Below are positions 1-6,589 of a DNA stretch of 6,589 nucleotides, piece after piece (the first letter of the stretch is position 1; every line of letters begins with the position of its first letter). Location: positions 1-6,589 of the forward strand of contig CALDIE010000237.1 in assembly GCA_937901625.1 (NCBI GenBank), in the 5' to 3' direction. Under the pieces are notes generated by a model. It ran no database searches. It was not told the DNA's origin and worked only from the letters and a program-made list of their open reading frames with translations. Source of the stretch: an uncultured Lachnospiraceae bacterium. GTDB taxonomy: Bacteria > Bacillota > Clostridia > Lachnospirales > Lachnospiraceae. The translations under genes were made by a program, and so were the position numbers.

Positions 1-651
1 CCTGTAGTGACCTATGTGGGCGGTATAAAGCCGGAGCTGTTTACTGAACTGAAAGAACACGGCATCAAGATCATCCGCGTCTCCGAAGGCGGTGATATCG
101 GTGTGGTGGAGTCACATTCGTATCTCTCTATGCCGCATGTGATGCGACTCGGAAGACAGGAAGACGGACGATACGGGATGACGATCCTTATGGGAGATAC
201 TACCTATGGAGAAAGTACTTACGATTCCCTTTTGATAGCAGCAGAGAATGATGAGGCGTTAGAAGAGGTATATCGTGCACTGAATAAAGGACAATGGCAG
301 ATCAGTGAATGGAGGGACGGGGAAGTAAGCGGTTCGATCCTTACGGATGAGAATAAACCGGTTTTATTTACCACGATCCCCTGTGATGACGGGTGGCAGG
401 TATGGATCGATGATGTGCCGGTAGAAGAGGATAAGATACTCCCCCTGGCAGACGGCGGTTTTCTGGGGGTGGATCTAAGCGCCTATCCGGGAAATAAGGA
501 GTTGACGATCCGGATGAAGTTTTATGATCGGTCTGTTTTATTTGGCGGGATAGCCTCCCTTGTCGGGTGTGTGTTACTGATCATCATGGCAATCTACGAA
601 AATGGATGTAAGAATGGATATAAAAGTGAGAATGACAGAGAAGAAAACTGA
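1..651 (+). CDS. YfhO-family membrane glycosyltransferase, C-terminal part (5' end outside window)
   Basis: The frame is open from base 1, so this is the last 216 codons of a longer gene; the GTG at 7 is an internal valine codon, not a start. The visible part is an extracytoplasmic domain followed by one membrane helix (about residues 179-198 of the fragment) and a short polar, charged tail. It aligns well with the end of the next gene's product: both have an MPH(V/I) segment, then a W-x-x-S/I-x-x-R-(E)DG stretch, a (D/E)(N/D)KP(V/M)LF strand, an IP-x-(D/E)(D/E)GW turn, a (V/I)D loop and a final helix. That is the usual C-terminal layout of YfhO proteins, which are GT-C-type enzymes that act outside the membrane on envelope glycopolymers. 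The catalytic N-terminal part is not in view, so activity cannot be judged. The 3' end overlaps the next gene, which suggests coupled translation. Family assignment is strong mainly through the neighbour. Confidence 0.85.
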   Translation, partial: PVVTYVGGIKPELFTELKEHGIKIIRVSEGGDIGVVESHSYLSMPHVMRLGRQEDGRYGMTILMGDTTYGESTYDSLLIAAENDEALEEVYRALNKGQWQISEWRDGEVSGSILTDENKPVLFTTIPCDDGWQVWIDDVPVEEDKILPLADGGFLGVDLSAYPGNKELTIRMKFYDRSVLFGGIASLVGCVLLIIMAIYENGCKNGYKSENDREEN

Positions 652-3211
652 TCATAAAGATATTTCCGGGTGGTATCCGGTATTGTCATTTTTACTGACG
701 ATCACAGGGATGCTGTTGATCTTTGCGTTGCTTGGATTGCTTCCCGGACAAAAGAAAATGATCTTTGCTGGAGATCTGTATTCCCAGTATACTTCTTTTG
801 CGCAGTTACTTGCCCGTAAGATCAGGGAAGGGGAGAGCCTCTTTTACTCTCTGGAAGTCGGTATGGGGAGCAATACGGCTCTGCTGTTTGCGTTCTACTC
901 ATACAGCCCTTTTAATATACTATACCTTATCATCCCGGACGCGGAATGGGCTACATTGCTCGTTGTTTTGTTAAAACCGGCAGTAGCCGCTGCTTTATTT
1001 ACGCTGTTTTGCAGAGTTGGATTAAAGGAAAAGAATATAAGCACAATACTGTTTGGTGTTTGCTACGGTATGTGTTCCTGGCAGTTTGCGACCATGAAGA
1101 TGAATTCACTGATCGATGGGTTGTATTTTTTGCCCCTGTTATTACTTCAGATCAAGAGGTTTAAAGAAAAGGGGCGTTGTATACCGCTGATTTTGGGGTA
1201 TACCCTCACCTTTATCGGACAGTTTTATATGGGGTATATTGCAGGACTTGCGAGTTTTGGGTATTTCCTGTTGGATCTGTACCTGACGGATAAGGATAGA
1301 AAAAAGGGTAAAGAACTTACGCTATATATAGTACGATATGCGGAGTGCGTGATCATAGCCGGGATGATCAGCGCATGCGTATTGCTCCCGGCTGCTTATT
1401 ATGCGTTGCGGATGAATACCTCCGATTACGCTGAAGCCCCTTCTTTTCACTTGAGTTTGTTGGAGGCATTATATGGCTTAAGCGGCGGGAGAGGATATGA
1501 GCTGGATACGTCGCAGCCTTATCTGTATTGCGGAACTATTGTAATTTTATCTGTACTGATATATCTGTTATACGAAAAGATACGATTAAAGGAGAGAGTG
1601 ACCATATCCGTATTGTTGGTTGGGTTTGTTTTCACTCTTTCCGTCCCTGCTATATATGCGGGATTGCATATGTTTGATCATCCAAACGGCTATACGGTTC
1701 GGTATGCCTTTGTAATCGTTTTACTGCTCTGTTTGATCGGGGTAAGGCTTTCAAGGGTAATTGCTCAGGTACCGTTTCGTAGAGTGGTTTTTGCAGGAAT
1801 CTTCTGGGTGTTGCTGATTGGCGTAGTTACATTGGCTTATAAGGATAAAGGGATTGGCGGCGGCACCGTTACATCGGAACGGATCGTGGTTACGCTGCTT
1901 GCCGTTATGGGGTTACTGTTAGTGTTTTGGCTTAACAGAAGAGGGTTAATAGGGAGACGGATGATGGCGGTGCTGATCGGGTGTATGACCTTTGCGGAGC
2001 TATTATGGTGCGGATCAAGAGTGTTAGGTGGGGATGCTTATCGCATCAGAATGGAAGAAAAGGAGAGGGAGGAACAGGCAGTATATTTGACCAAACAGAT
2101 AAGATCAACAGATAACGATCTCTACCGACTGATCTATCATTATGATTTTTCCTCTAACCAGAGTGCGTGGTTTGGTTATCACGCTATCTCTTCCTTTTCG
2201 TCTGCCCGACCCGAAAAGACCGCAATCGGAATGGAAACACTCGGGTATACAGTTGGGGATTTTACAATGAGCAGAAACGGACATACGCCGCTAACGGATA
2301 TGCTTTTTGCGGAACGGTATATTCTGGATCCCAGGGAAGATGTTCAGATCATTGCTATCCCCAAGTCTCTTAACTATGGTTATATGACATCATTACCGGA
2401 AGAATATTCTTTAGAGGGTAAGGATCCTTTTGAAAATCAGGAGAGGCTCATACAGACAATGACGAGGGAGAAAGAGTCCATATTTGAAAAATATACCGGT
2501 GCGTATGAAATAGAGTGTGTGAATGCGGATTGCCGGATTTATGAGAATGGGGAGATATCTCTTTCCAGGATCGATCCGTCTATATATGACTCATATGTAA
2601 AGTTTTCTATTCCCTGTCGGGAAGAATATAAAGCCTATATATGGTTTGATCTACAGAGAGATCAGAGAAAAGGTTCTCCTTATGTCCGGTCGTTAAATGC
2701 AAATGAAAAGACGCTAACGGATCCATCCGTACTCTTTATGCCGCATATCGTCGAAATGGGGAAAGAGGATGACCGTTATTCGATCTATATATCCTTCCCG
2801 CAGGATGGCATAAACAGTGCCGTGATCGAAGGTATATCCTGCGCATATTTTCGTGATGAAGATCTGGCACCATATTACGACAATCTTTCCGAAAATGAGT
2901 GGAATGTGATATCCTATAGAGAGGACGGTCATATAGAGGCAGAGGTTACAGCAACAGAGGATAAACCGATGCTGTTTGTATCCATACCATATGAGGAAGG
3001 GTGGCATGCTTATGTGGATGGAGAGGAAACGGATGTGGCAGCGTTAGCAGATGATGCTTTTATAGGTGTAAACATCCCGGCGGGAAAACATCATGTGACA
3101 TTGGATTACGTGGCGCCGATGGAAACGGAAGGAAAGATACTATCTGCCCTTGGTATGCTGTTGCTGATCGTGCTGTTGATCAGAGACGGTAAGGCGAAAA
3201 ATAATAAATAA
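602..3211 (+). CDS. YfhO-family polytopic membrane glycosyltransferase (GT-C type)
   Basis: The 869-residue product has the length and layout of complete YfhO proteins. The first membrane helix (about 26-47) leads to an outside loop with the family's GDLYSQY motif (57-63); by analogy with GT-C enzymes, Asp58 is the candidate catalytic or metal-binding acid. About a dozen further helices follow up to residue 468, including the loop with NGYTVRYAF near 362-370. Then comes a large soluble extracytoplasmic region (about 470-840) ending in the conserved DKPMLF, GWHAYVDGEE and PAGKHHVTLDY strands, and a last helix (845-860) with a basic tail. In Bacillus and Listeria, YfhO relatives glycosylate lipoteichoic or wall teichoic acid from undecaprenyl-phosphate sugars; which polymer and sugar apply here is unknown. 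In-frame ATGs at 602, 614 and 632 are all possible starts and none has a good Shine-Dalgarno site. The overlap of 20 to 50 bases with the gene before favours translational coupling. lepA starts 16 bases after the stop. Confidence 0.9.
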   Translation: MDVRMDIKVRMTEKKTDHKDISGWYPVLSFLLTITGMLLIFALLGLLPGQKKMIFAGDLYSQYTSFAQLLARKIREGESLFYSLEVGMGSNTALLFAFYSYSPFNILYLIIPDAEWATLLVVLLKPAVAAALFTLFCRVGLKEKNISTILFGVCYGMCSWQFATMKMNSLIDGLYFLPLLLLQIKRFKEKGRCIPLILGYTLTFIGQFYMGYIAGLASFGYFLLDLYLTDKDRKKGKELTLYIVRYAECVIIAGMISACVLLPAAYYALRMNTSDYAEAPSFHLSLLEALYGLSGGRGYELDTSQPYLYCGTIVILSVLIYLLYEKIRLKERVTISVLLVGFVFTLSVPAIYAGLHMFDHPNGYTVRYAFVIVLLLCLIGVRLSRVIAQVPFRRVVFAGIFWVLLIGVVTLAYKDKGIGGGTVTSERIVVTLLAVMGLLLVFWLNRRGLIGRRMMAVLIGCMTFAELLWCGSRVLGGDAYRIRMEEKEREEQAVYLTKQIRSTDNDLYRLIYHYDFSSNQSAWFGYHAISSFSSARPEKTAIGMETLGYTVGDFTMSRNGHTPLTDMLFAERYILDPREDVQIIAIPKSLNYGYMTSLPEEYSLEGKDPFENQERLIQTMTREKESIFEKYTGAYEIECVNADCRIYENGEISLSRIDPSIYDSYVKFSIPCREEYKAYIWFDLQRDQRKGSPYVRSLNANEKTLTDPSVLFMPHIVEMGKEDDRYSIYISFPQDGINSAVIEGISCAYFRDEDLAPYYDNLSENEWNVISYREDGHIEAEVTATEDKPMLFVSIPYEEGWHAYVDGEETDVAALADDAFIGVNIPAGKHHVTLDYVAPMETEGKILSALGMLLLIVLLIRDGKAKNNK

Positions 3212-3215
3212 AGGA
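3210..3215 (+). promoter_or_regulatory. Ribosome binding site of lepA
   Basis: AAAGGA overlaps the TAA stop of the YfhO gene and lies 12 bases before the ATG at 3228, which is longer than ideal. A weaker AGAAGA lies closer to the ATG. The overlap of stop codon and binding site fits read-through transcription and re-initiation from the gene before. Confidence 0.5.
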
Positions 3216-3227
3216 TTATAGAAGAAC

Positions 3228-5039
3228 ATGACAAACGATCAGACACATATTCGTAATTTTTGTATCATAGCGCATATCGATCACGGTAAGAGCACTCTTG
3301 CCGATCGGATCATAGAAAGAACGGGACTTTTAACACAGAGAGAGATGCAGGAGCAGGTTCTTGACAATATGGATCTCGAAAGAGAAAGAGGGATTACGAT
3401 CAAGGCACAGGCAGTTAGAACGGTCTATAAGTCTAAAGATGGGGAGGAATATATATTTAACCTGATCGATACGCCCGGGCATGTAGATTTTAATTACGAG
3501 GTAAGCCGCGCGCTGGCTGCTTGTGACGGTGCCATACTTGTAGTGGATGCGGCTCAGGGGATCGAAGCACAGACTTTGGCCAATGTGTATCTTGCGTTGG
3601 ATCATGATCTGGAAGTGTTCCCGGTGATCAACAAGATTGATCTGCCAAGCGCTGAGCCGGGACGGGTCATAGAAGAGATCGAGGATGTGATCGGGATCGA
3701 AGCGCAGGATGCGCCACTGATCTCCGCCAAGAACGGTATCGGTATAGAAGACGTGCTGGAAGCGGTTGTGGAGAAGATACCGGCACCGAACGGTGATCCG
3801 GATGCGCCCTTACGGGCATTGATCTTTGATTCACTGTATGACTCATATAAGGGCGTTATTGTCTTTATGCGTGTGATGGATGGCCGGATGAGCAAGGGGA
3901 CTAAGATCAAGATGATGGCGACCGGTGCAACGGCTGAGATTGTAGAGGTGGGTACTTTTGGCGCGGGGCAGTTTTTGCCCTGCGAAGAATTAAGCGCAGG
4001 TATGGTAGGGTATCTGACGGCGTCGATCAAAAATGTCCGGGATACAGCGGTTGGAGATACGGTTACGGAATCACACCGTCCCTGCAAAGAACCTCTGCCG
4101 GGGTATAAGAAGGTACAATCCATGGTATACTGCGGTCTCTATCCGGCGGATGGATCGAAATATCCCGACTTAAGAGATGCGCTGGAAAAACTTAACCTAA
4201 ATGATGCATCGCTCTACTATGAACCTGAGACATCGGTTGCCTTGGGTTTTGGGTTTCGCTGCGGATTTCTGGGATTATTACATCTTGAGGTGATAGAGGA
4301 GCGGCTTGAGAGGGAGTACAATCTGGATCTGGTAACGACAGCTCCCGGCGTTATCTATAAAGTATATAAGAGAAACGGGGAGATGATAGAGCTGACCAAT
4401 CCTTCGAACCTGCCGGATCCGGCGGAGATCGAGAGGATGGAGGAACCGATCGTATCCGCGGAGATCATGGTGACCAAAGATTATATTGGACCCATCATGG
4501 AGCTGTGCCAGGAGCGTCGCGGAAGGTACCTGTCCATGGAATATATAGAGACCAATCGAGCATTATTACGGTATGAACTTCCGTTAAATGAGATCATCTA
4601 TGATTTCTTTGATGCTCTCAAATCCCGTTCCAAAGGATATGCATCTTTTGATTATGAGATGAAGGGATATGAAATATCGAAATTAGTAAAACTTGATATC
4701 CTTATCAATAAAGAGGAGATAGACGCGCTTTCCTTTATCGTGCATGAAGACGGCGCTTATGAGCGTGGCAGGAAGATGTGTGAAAAATTAAAAGAAGAGA
4801 TCCCCAGACACCTGTTTGAAATACCTATCCAAGCGGCAGTAGGAGGCAAGGTGATAGCGAGAGAGACGATCAAGGCCCTCAGAAAGGATGTGCTTGCCAA
4901 GTGTTATGGCGGTGATATCACAAGAAAGAAAAAGCTCCTGGAAAAGCAGAAAGAGGGGAAGAAGCGTATGCGACAGTTTGGCAATGTTGAAATCCCGCAG
5001 GAGGCTTTCATGGCTGTCTTAAAACTGGATGAGGAGTAG
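3228..5039 (+). CDS. lepA: Elongation factor 4 (LepA), ribosome-associated GTPase
   Basis: LepA/EF4 is a translational GTPase that binds the ribosome, can back-translocate tRNAs and is linked to translation initiation and stress tolerance. The 603-residue product has the normal family length and all expected elements. G1 is AHIDHGKST (15-23), the switch I motif RERGIT is at 52-57, G3 is DTPGH (81-85, with His85 the expected catalytic histidine), G4 is NKID (135-138) and G5 is SAK (166-168). A beta-barrel domain 2 follows (about 190-280), then the EF-G-like domains with GFGFRCGFLGLLHLEV (340-355) and ETNRALLRYELPL (441-453). The LepA-specific C-terminal domain (about 500-603) carries the basic stretch CYGGDITRKKKLLEKQKEGK (559-578), which marks LepA off from EF-G, TypA and TetM. 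No key residue is missing. The odd point is location: it sits between surface-glycan genes with gaps of 16 and 35 bases, not beside hemN, hrcA or rpsT as is common in Firmicutes. Confidence 0.98.
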   Translation: MTNDQTHIRNFCIIAHIDHGKSTLADRIIERTGLLTQREMQEQVLDNMDLERERGITIKAQAVRTVYKSKDGEEYIFNLIDTPGHVDFNYEVSRALAACDGAILVVDAAQGIEAQTLANVYLALDHDLEVFPVINKIDLPSAEPGRVIEEIEDVIGIEAQDAPLISAKNGIGIEDVLEAVVEKIPAPNGDPDAPLRALIFDSLYDSYKGVIVFMRVMDGRMSKGTKIKMMATGATAEIVEVGTFGAGQFLPCEELSAGMVGYLTASIKNVRDTAVGDTVTESHRPCKEPLPGYKKVQSMVYCGLYPADGSKYPDLRDALEKLNLNDASLYYEPETSVALGFGFRCGFLGLLHLEVIEERLEREYNLDLVTTAPGVIYKVYKRNGEMIELTNPSNLPDPAEIERMEEPIVSAEIMVTKDYIGPIMELCQERRGRYLSMEYIETNRALLRYELPLNEIIYDFFDALKSRSKGYASFDYEMKGYEISKLVKLDILINKEEIDALSFIVHEDGAYERGRKMCEKLKEEIPRHLFEIPIQAAVGGKVIARETIKALRKDVLAKCYGGDITRKKKLLEKQKEGKKRMRQFGNVEIPQEAFMAVLKLDEE

Positions 5040-5055
5040 TTTTATGCGGATGTAG

Positions 5056-5063
5056 AAGGGAGG
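5056..5063 (+). promoter_or_regulatory. Strong ribosome binding site of the rfbF-type gene
   Basis: AAGGGAGG ends 11 bases before the ATG at 5075 and is the best Shine-Dalgarno match in the window. It settles the start codon. The spacer is slightly long. The 35-base gap between lepA and this gene holds no hairpin that I could see. Confidence 0.8.
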
Positions 5064-5074
5064 CGTATTTATCT

Positions 5075-5857
5075 ATGAAGGTCGTATTATTGGCAGGGGG
5101 ATATGGTACGAGGATTACGGAGGAGTCTGCTTTTAAGCCCAAACCCTTGATCGAAATAGGAGGACATCCGATCCTGTGGCATATTATGAAAAGTTATTCC
5201 TATTACGGTCATAATGAGTTTATCATTTGCGCGGGATATAAACAGCAATCAGTGAAGGAATGGTTTGCAAATTATTTTCTGGACAGCAGTGATATTACGT
5301 TTGATTACAGAGATCGTAAGGAGGAACGTATCGTTCATGAATGTCATGCGGAACCATGGAAAGTAACGGTGGTTGATACCGGTTTACACACGATGACCGG
5401 CGGACGTATCAAAAGGATCAGAAAGTATATCGGAAACGAACCGTTTCTCATGACCTATGGGGACGGTGTCTGTGATGTAGATATCAACAGCCTCATAGAG
5501 TTCCATAAGGGGCATGGTAAGATTGCTACATTAACAGCTGTTTTGCAGGATCAGACTAAGGGTACTCTGGATATCGGAGGGGATAATGCCGTTAAGTCTT
5601 TTCGTGAGAAAAAGATTTCGGATGGTACACCGATCAATGCCGGCTTTATGGTGTTGAACCCGGAAATATTTGACTATATAGAGGGGGATCAGACGGTGTT
5701 TGAACACGAGCCTTTGGAACAATTGGCAGAAGAAGGACAGTTAATGTCCTACCGGCACCTCGGCTTTTGGCAGTGTATGGATAACATCCGGGAGAAGAAT
5801 ATGCTGGATAAGCTCTTAGAGAACGGAGTAGCCCCCTGGAAAAAATGGGATGATTAA
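5075..5857 (+). CDS. rfbF: Glucose-1-phosphate cytidylyltransferase (CDP-glucose pyrophosphorylase)
   Basis: The enzyme joins alpha-D-glucose 1-phosphate and CTP to give CDP-glucose and pyrophosphate in the cytoplasm, the first step toward CDP-3,6-dideoxyhexoses such as abequose, paratose, tyvelose and ascarylose. The 260-residue product matches the family length of about 257. The nucleotide-binding loop LAGGYGTRI is at 6-14, the KPKPLIEIGGHPILWHIM block at 21-38 (Lys23 the candidate substrate-binding lysine), EPWKVTVVDTG at 93-103, TMTGGRIKRI at 106-115, YGDGVCDVDI at 128-137 (Asp130 the likely metal ligand), INAGFMVL at 187-194, EPLEQLAEEGQLM at 212-224 and FWQCMDNIR at 231-239 (Asp236 the second metal ligand). 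One loop differs: where relatives usually read GRFG before the LDI strand, this protein reads QTKG (160-163). The dehydratase and later enzymes (rfbG, rfbH) are not in the window, so the final sugar is unknown. The next gene follows after 27 bases. Confidence 0.93.
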   Translation: MKVVLLAGGYGTRITEESAFKPKPLIEIGGHPILWHIMKSYSYYGHNEFIICAGYKQQSVKEWFANYFLDSSDITFDYRDRKEERIVHECHAEPWKVTVVDTGLHTMTGGRIKRIRKYIGNEPFLMTYGDGVCDVDINSLIEFHKGHGKIATLTAVLQDQTKGTLDIGGDNAVKSFREKKISDGTPINAGFMVLNPEIFDYIEGDQTVFEHEPLEQLAEEGQLMSYRHLGFWQCMDNIREKNMLDKLLENGVAPWKKWDD

Positions 5858-5870
5858 AGAAAAAGACTTG

Positions 5871-5876
5871 AAAGGA
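5871..5876 (+). promoter_or_regulatory. Ribosome binding site of the last gene
   Basis: AAAGGA lies 8 bases before the ATG at 5885, which is good spacing. It supports that start and the reality of the last reading frame. The 27-base gap after the rfbF-type gene shows no terminator. Confidence 0.7.
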
Positions 5877-5884
5877 TCAGAACA

Positions 5885-6589
5885 ATGGAAAAGCCCAAGA
5901 AGCTTAAGGCAATTCTAAAACCGGCAGTGTTGATAGTTGTTTTATCGATTGTATTGGAGGTATTCATTTTTAATTTCAGAACATTCCAATCTTTGCCATA
6001 TAAAGAAGTCGATGTGACCGAAACGGCAAGTGTGATCGATGGAGGACATGTTTCCGATCTGGGATTATATTATCTGGAGGATGAATCCATCCAGATCCAG
6101 TTTGACGGGGATAGAACACAGGTGAAAAATGTGCTGGTGGACGGAGATATCTACAACAGAGTGGATTTTCCTTTTGTCAGAACCGGTGTATATGATGTGA
6201 CTGCATATATTGATGACGGAGAATTATATAATGGCGTGGAGGGTCTCAGACCGGTCGGTAAGCAGGCTATGCTGGCGGAAATCCCTTTGTCACAGATTAT
6301 GTGGATTCAGTCGAAAGGAGATGTATCTACCGTTGGCATATCCGTGACCATGGATTCGGGGTATATTTTTCAGTTAAACCGTCTGGTATTAAACGCTCAT
6401 GTGCCATTTTCGTTTTCATTCCCTCGCTTTTTGATCATTTTGGGAATACTTGTATGTATATATGCCTTTAGAAAAGATTCGGTTTTATGGAAGGAAGACT
6501 GTGTAACAACTAAGTCATGGAAGCAGTTTATTGTCCTTTTTACCTCGTTTCATTGTTGGTGTTGGTCGTTTCCTGTAGCAAGGATATCG
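5885..6589 (+). CDS. Putative envelope membrane protein, N-terminal part (3' end outside window; possible frameshift)
   Basis: The frame stays open for 235 codons to the window edge. I do not recognise a named family with certainty. The product starts with a basic stretch (MEKPKKLK), then a membrane helix (about 13-30) ending in LEVFIFNF. An extracytoplasmic, strand-rich segment follows (about 35-175), containing GVYDVTAYIDDGELYNG (101-117) and ending in LNRLVLNAHVPFSFSFPRF (164-182), then a second helix (183-195) and a basic-to-polar linker. This resembles the start of large polytopic proteins in clostridial polysaccharide loci, from memory of the pattern only; a glycosyltransferase or polymer-modifying role is inferred from the rfbF and YfhO neighbours. 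Near residue 217 the sequence turns from a forming third helix (KQFIVLF) into TSFHCWCWSFP, which is unlikely in a membrane protein, while the -1 frame continues hydrophobically. A lost T in the run at 6537-6541 would explain this. The gene may therefore be broken, or the read may be wrong at this point. Confidence 0.75.
   Translation, partial: MEKPKKLKAILKPAVLIVVLSIVLEVFIFNFRTFQSLPYKEVDVTETASVIDGGHVSDLGLYYLEDESIQIQFDGDRTQVKNVLVDGDIYNRVDFPFVRTGVYDVTAYIDDGELYNGVEGLRPVGKQAMLAEIPLSQIMWIQSKGDVSTVGISVTMDSGYIFQLNRLVLNAHVPFSFSFPRFLIILGILVCIYAFRKDSVLWKEDCVTTKSWKQFIVLFTSFHCWCWSFPVARIS

Noticed and set aside
7..9. GTG at 7 as the start of the first gene
   Set aside because: The frame is open back to base 1 and the encoded part is only the C-terminal section of a family of about 860 residues, so the true start is upstream of the window.
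2714..3007. Reverse-strand open frame of 97 codons inside the YfhO gene
   Set aside because: It overlaps the conserved C-terminal domain, shows no family signature and is best explained as antisense to coding sequence.
3176..3205. Promoter-like pair TTGATC and AATAAT, 18 bases apart, before lepA
   Set aside because: The -35 match is only 4 of 6, the site lies in AT-rich coding sequence where such pairs arise by chance, and it would leave a leader of only about 16 bases.
3602..4123. Reverse-strand open frame of 173 codons inside lepA
   Set aside because: It lies wholly within the well-conserved lepA, its product is rich in Ser, Ile, Thr and Pro with no recognisable motif, and it has no sensible context. 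It is a shadow of the coding strand.
5040..5074. Possible terminator between lepA and the rfbF-type gene
   Set aside because: No inverted repeat followed by a T run is visible; the only feature is the ribosome binding site.
5850..5918. Small open frame of 22 codons overlapping the end of the rfbF-type gene
   Set aside because: It has no Shine-Dalgarno site, overlaps two better-supported genes in another frame and encodes nothing recognisable.

Overview
The window holds five co-directional protein-coding regions on the + strand, separated by 16 to 35 bases or overlapping. I see no RNA gene, insertion sequence, CRISPR array or convincing terminator. The layout is: (1) 1-651, the 3' end of a YfhO-type membrane glycosyltransferase gene; (2) 602-3211, a complete YfhO-type gene overlapping the first; (3) 3228-5039, lepA (elongation factor 4); (4) 5075-5857, an rfbF-type glucose-1-phosphate cytidylyltransferase gene; (5) 5885-6589, the 5' part of an unrecognised membrane protein gene that runs off the window. 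No stretch above 35 bases lacks a gene.

The sequence suggests a Gram-positive Firmicute, most likely a clostridial or Lachnospiraceae-type anaerobe. The reasons are the purine-rich Shine-Dalgarno sites, moderate GC by eye, free use of AGA/AGG/ATA codons, large YfhO proteins and a LepA that reads like the Firmicute form. This is inference from style; no marker in the window fixes the genus.

Three of the four distinct functions point to cell-surface glycopolymers. YfhO proteins are GT-C-type polytopic glycosyltransferases; in Bacillus and Listeria, members of the family add sugars to (lipo)teichoic acid outside the membrane using undecaprenyl-phosphate-linked donors. RfbF makes CDP-glucose, the entry point to CDP-dideoxyhexoses. 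The last gene has an N-terminal membrane anchor, an extracytoplasmic beta-rich segment and a second membrane segment, an architecture compatible with an envelope-polymer enzyme. LepA, a ribosomal GTPase, is the outsider and appears to be co-transcribed with these genes.

The points most worth checking are the tandem overlapping YfhO paralogues, lepA inside a surface-sugar gene row, and a likely one-base frameshift in a run of five T at 6537-6541 in the last gene. There the reading frame turns from a good membrane helix into unlikely sequence, while the -1 frame continues the helix. I found no clear evidence of a wholly new system.
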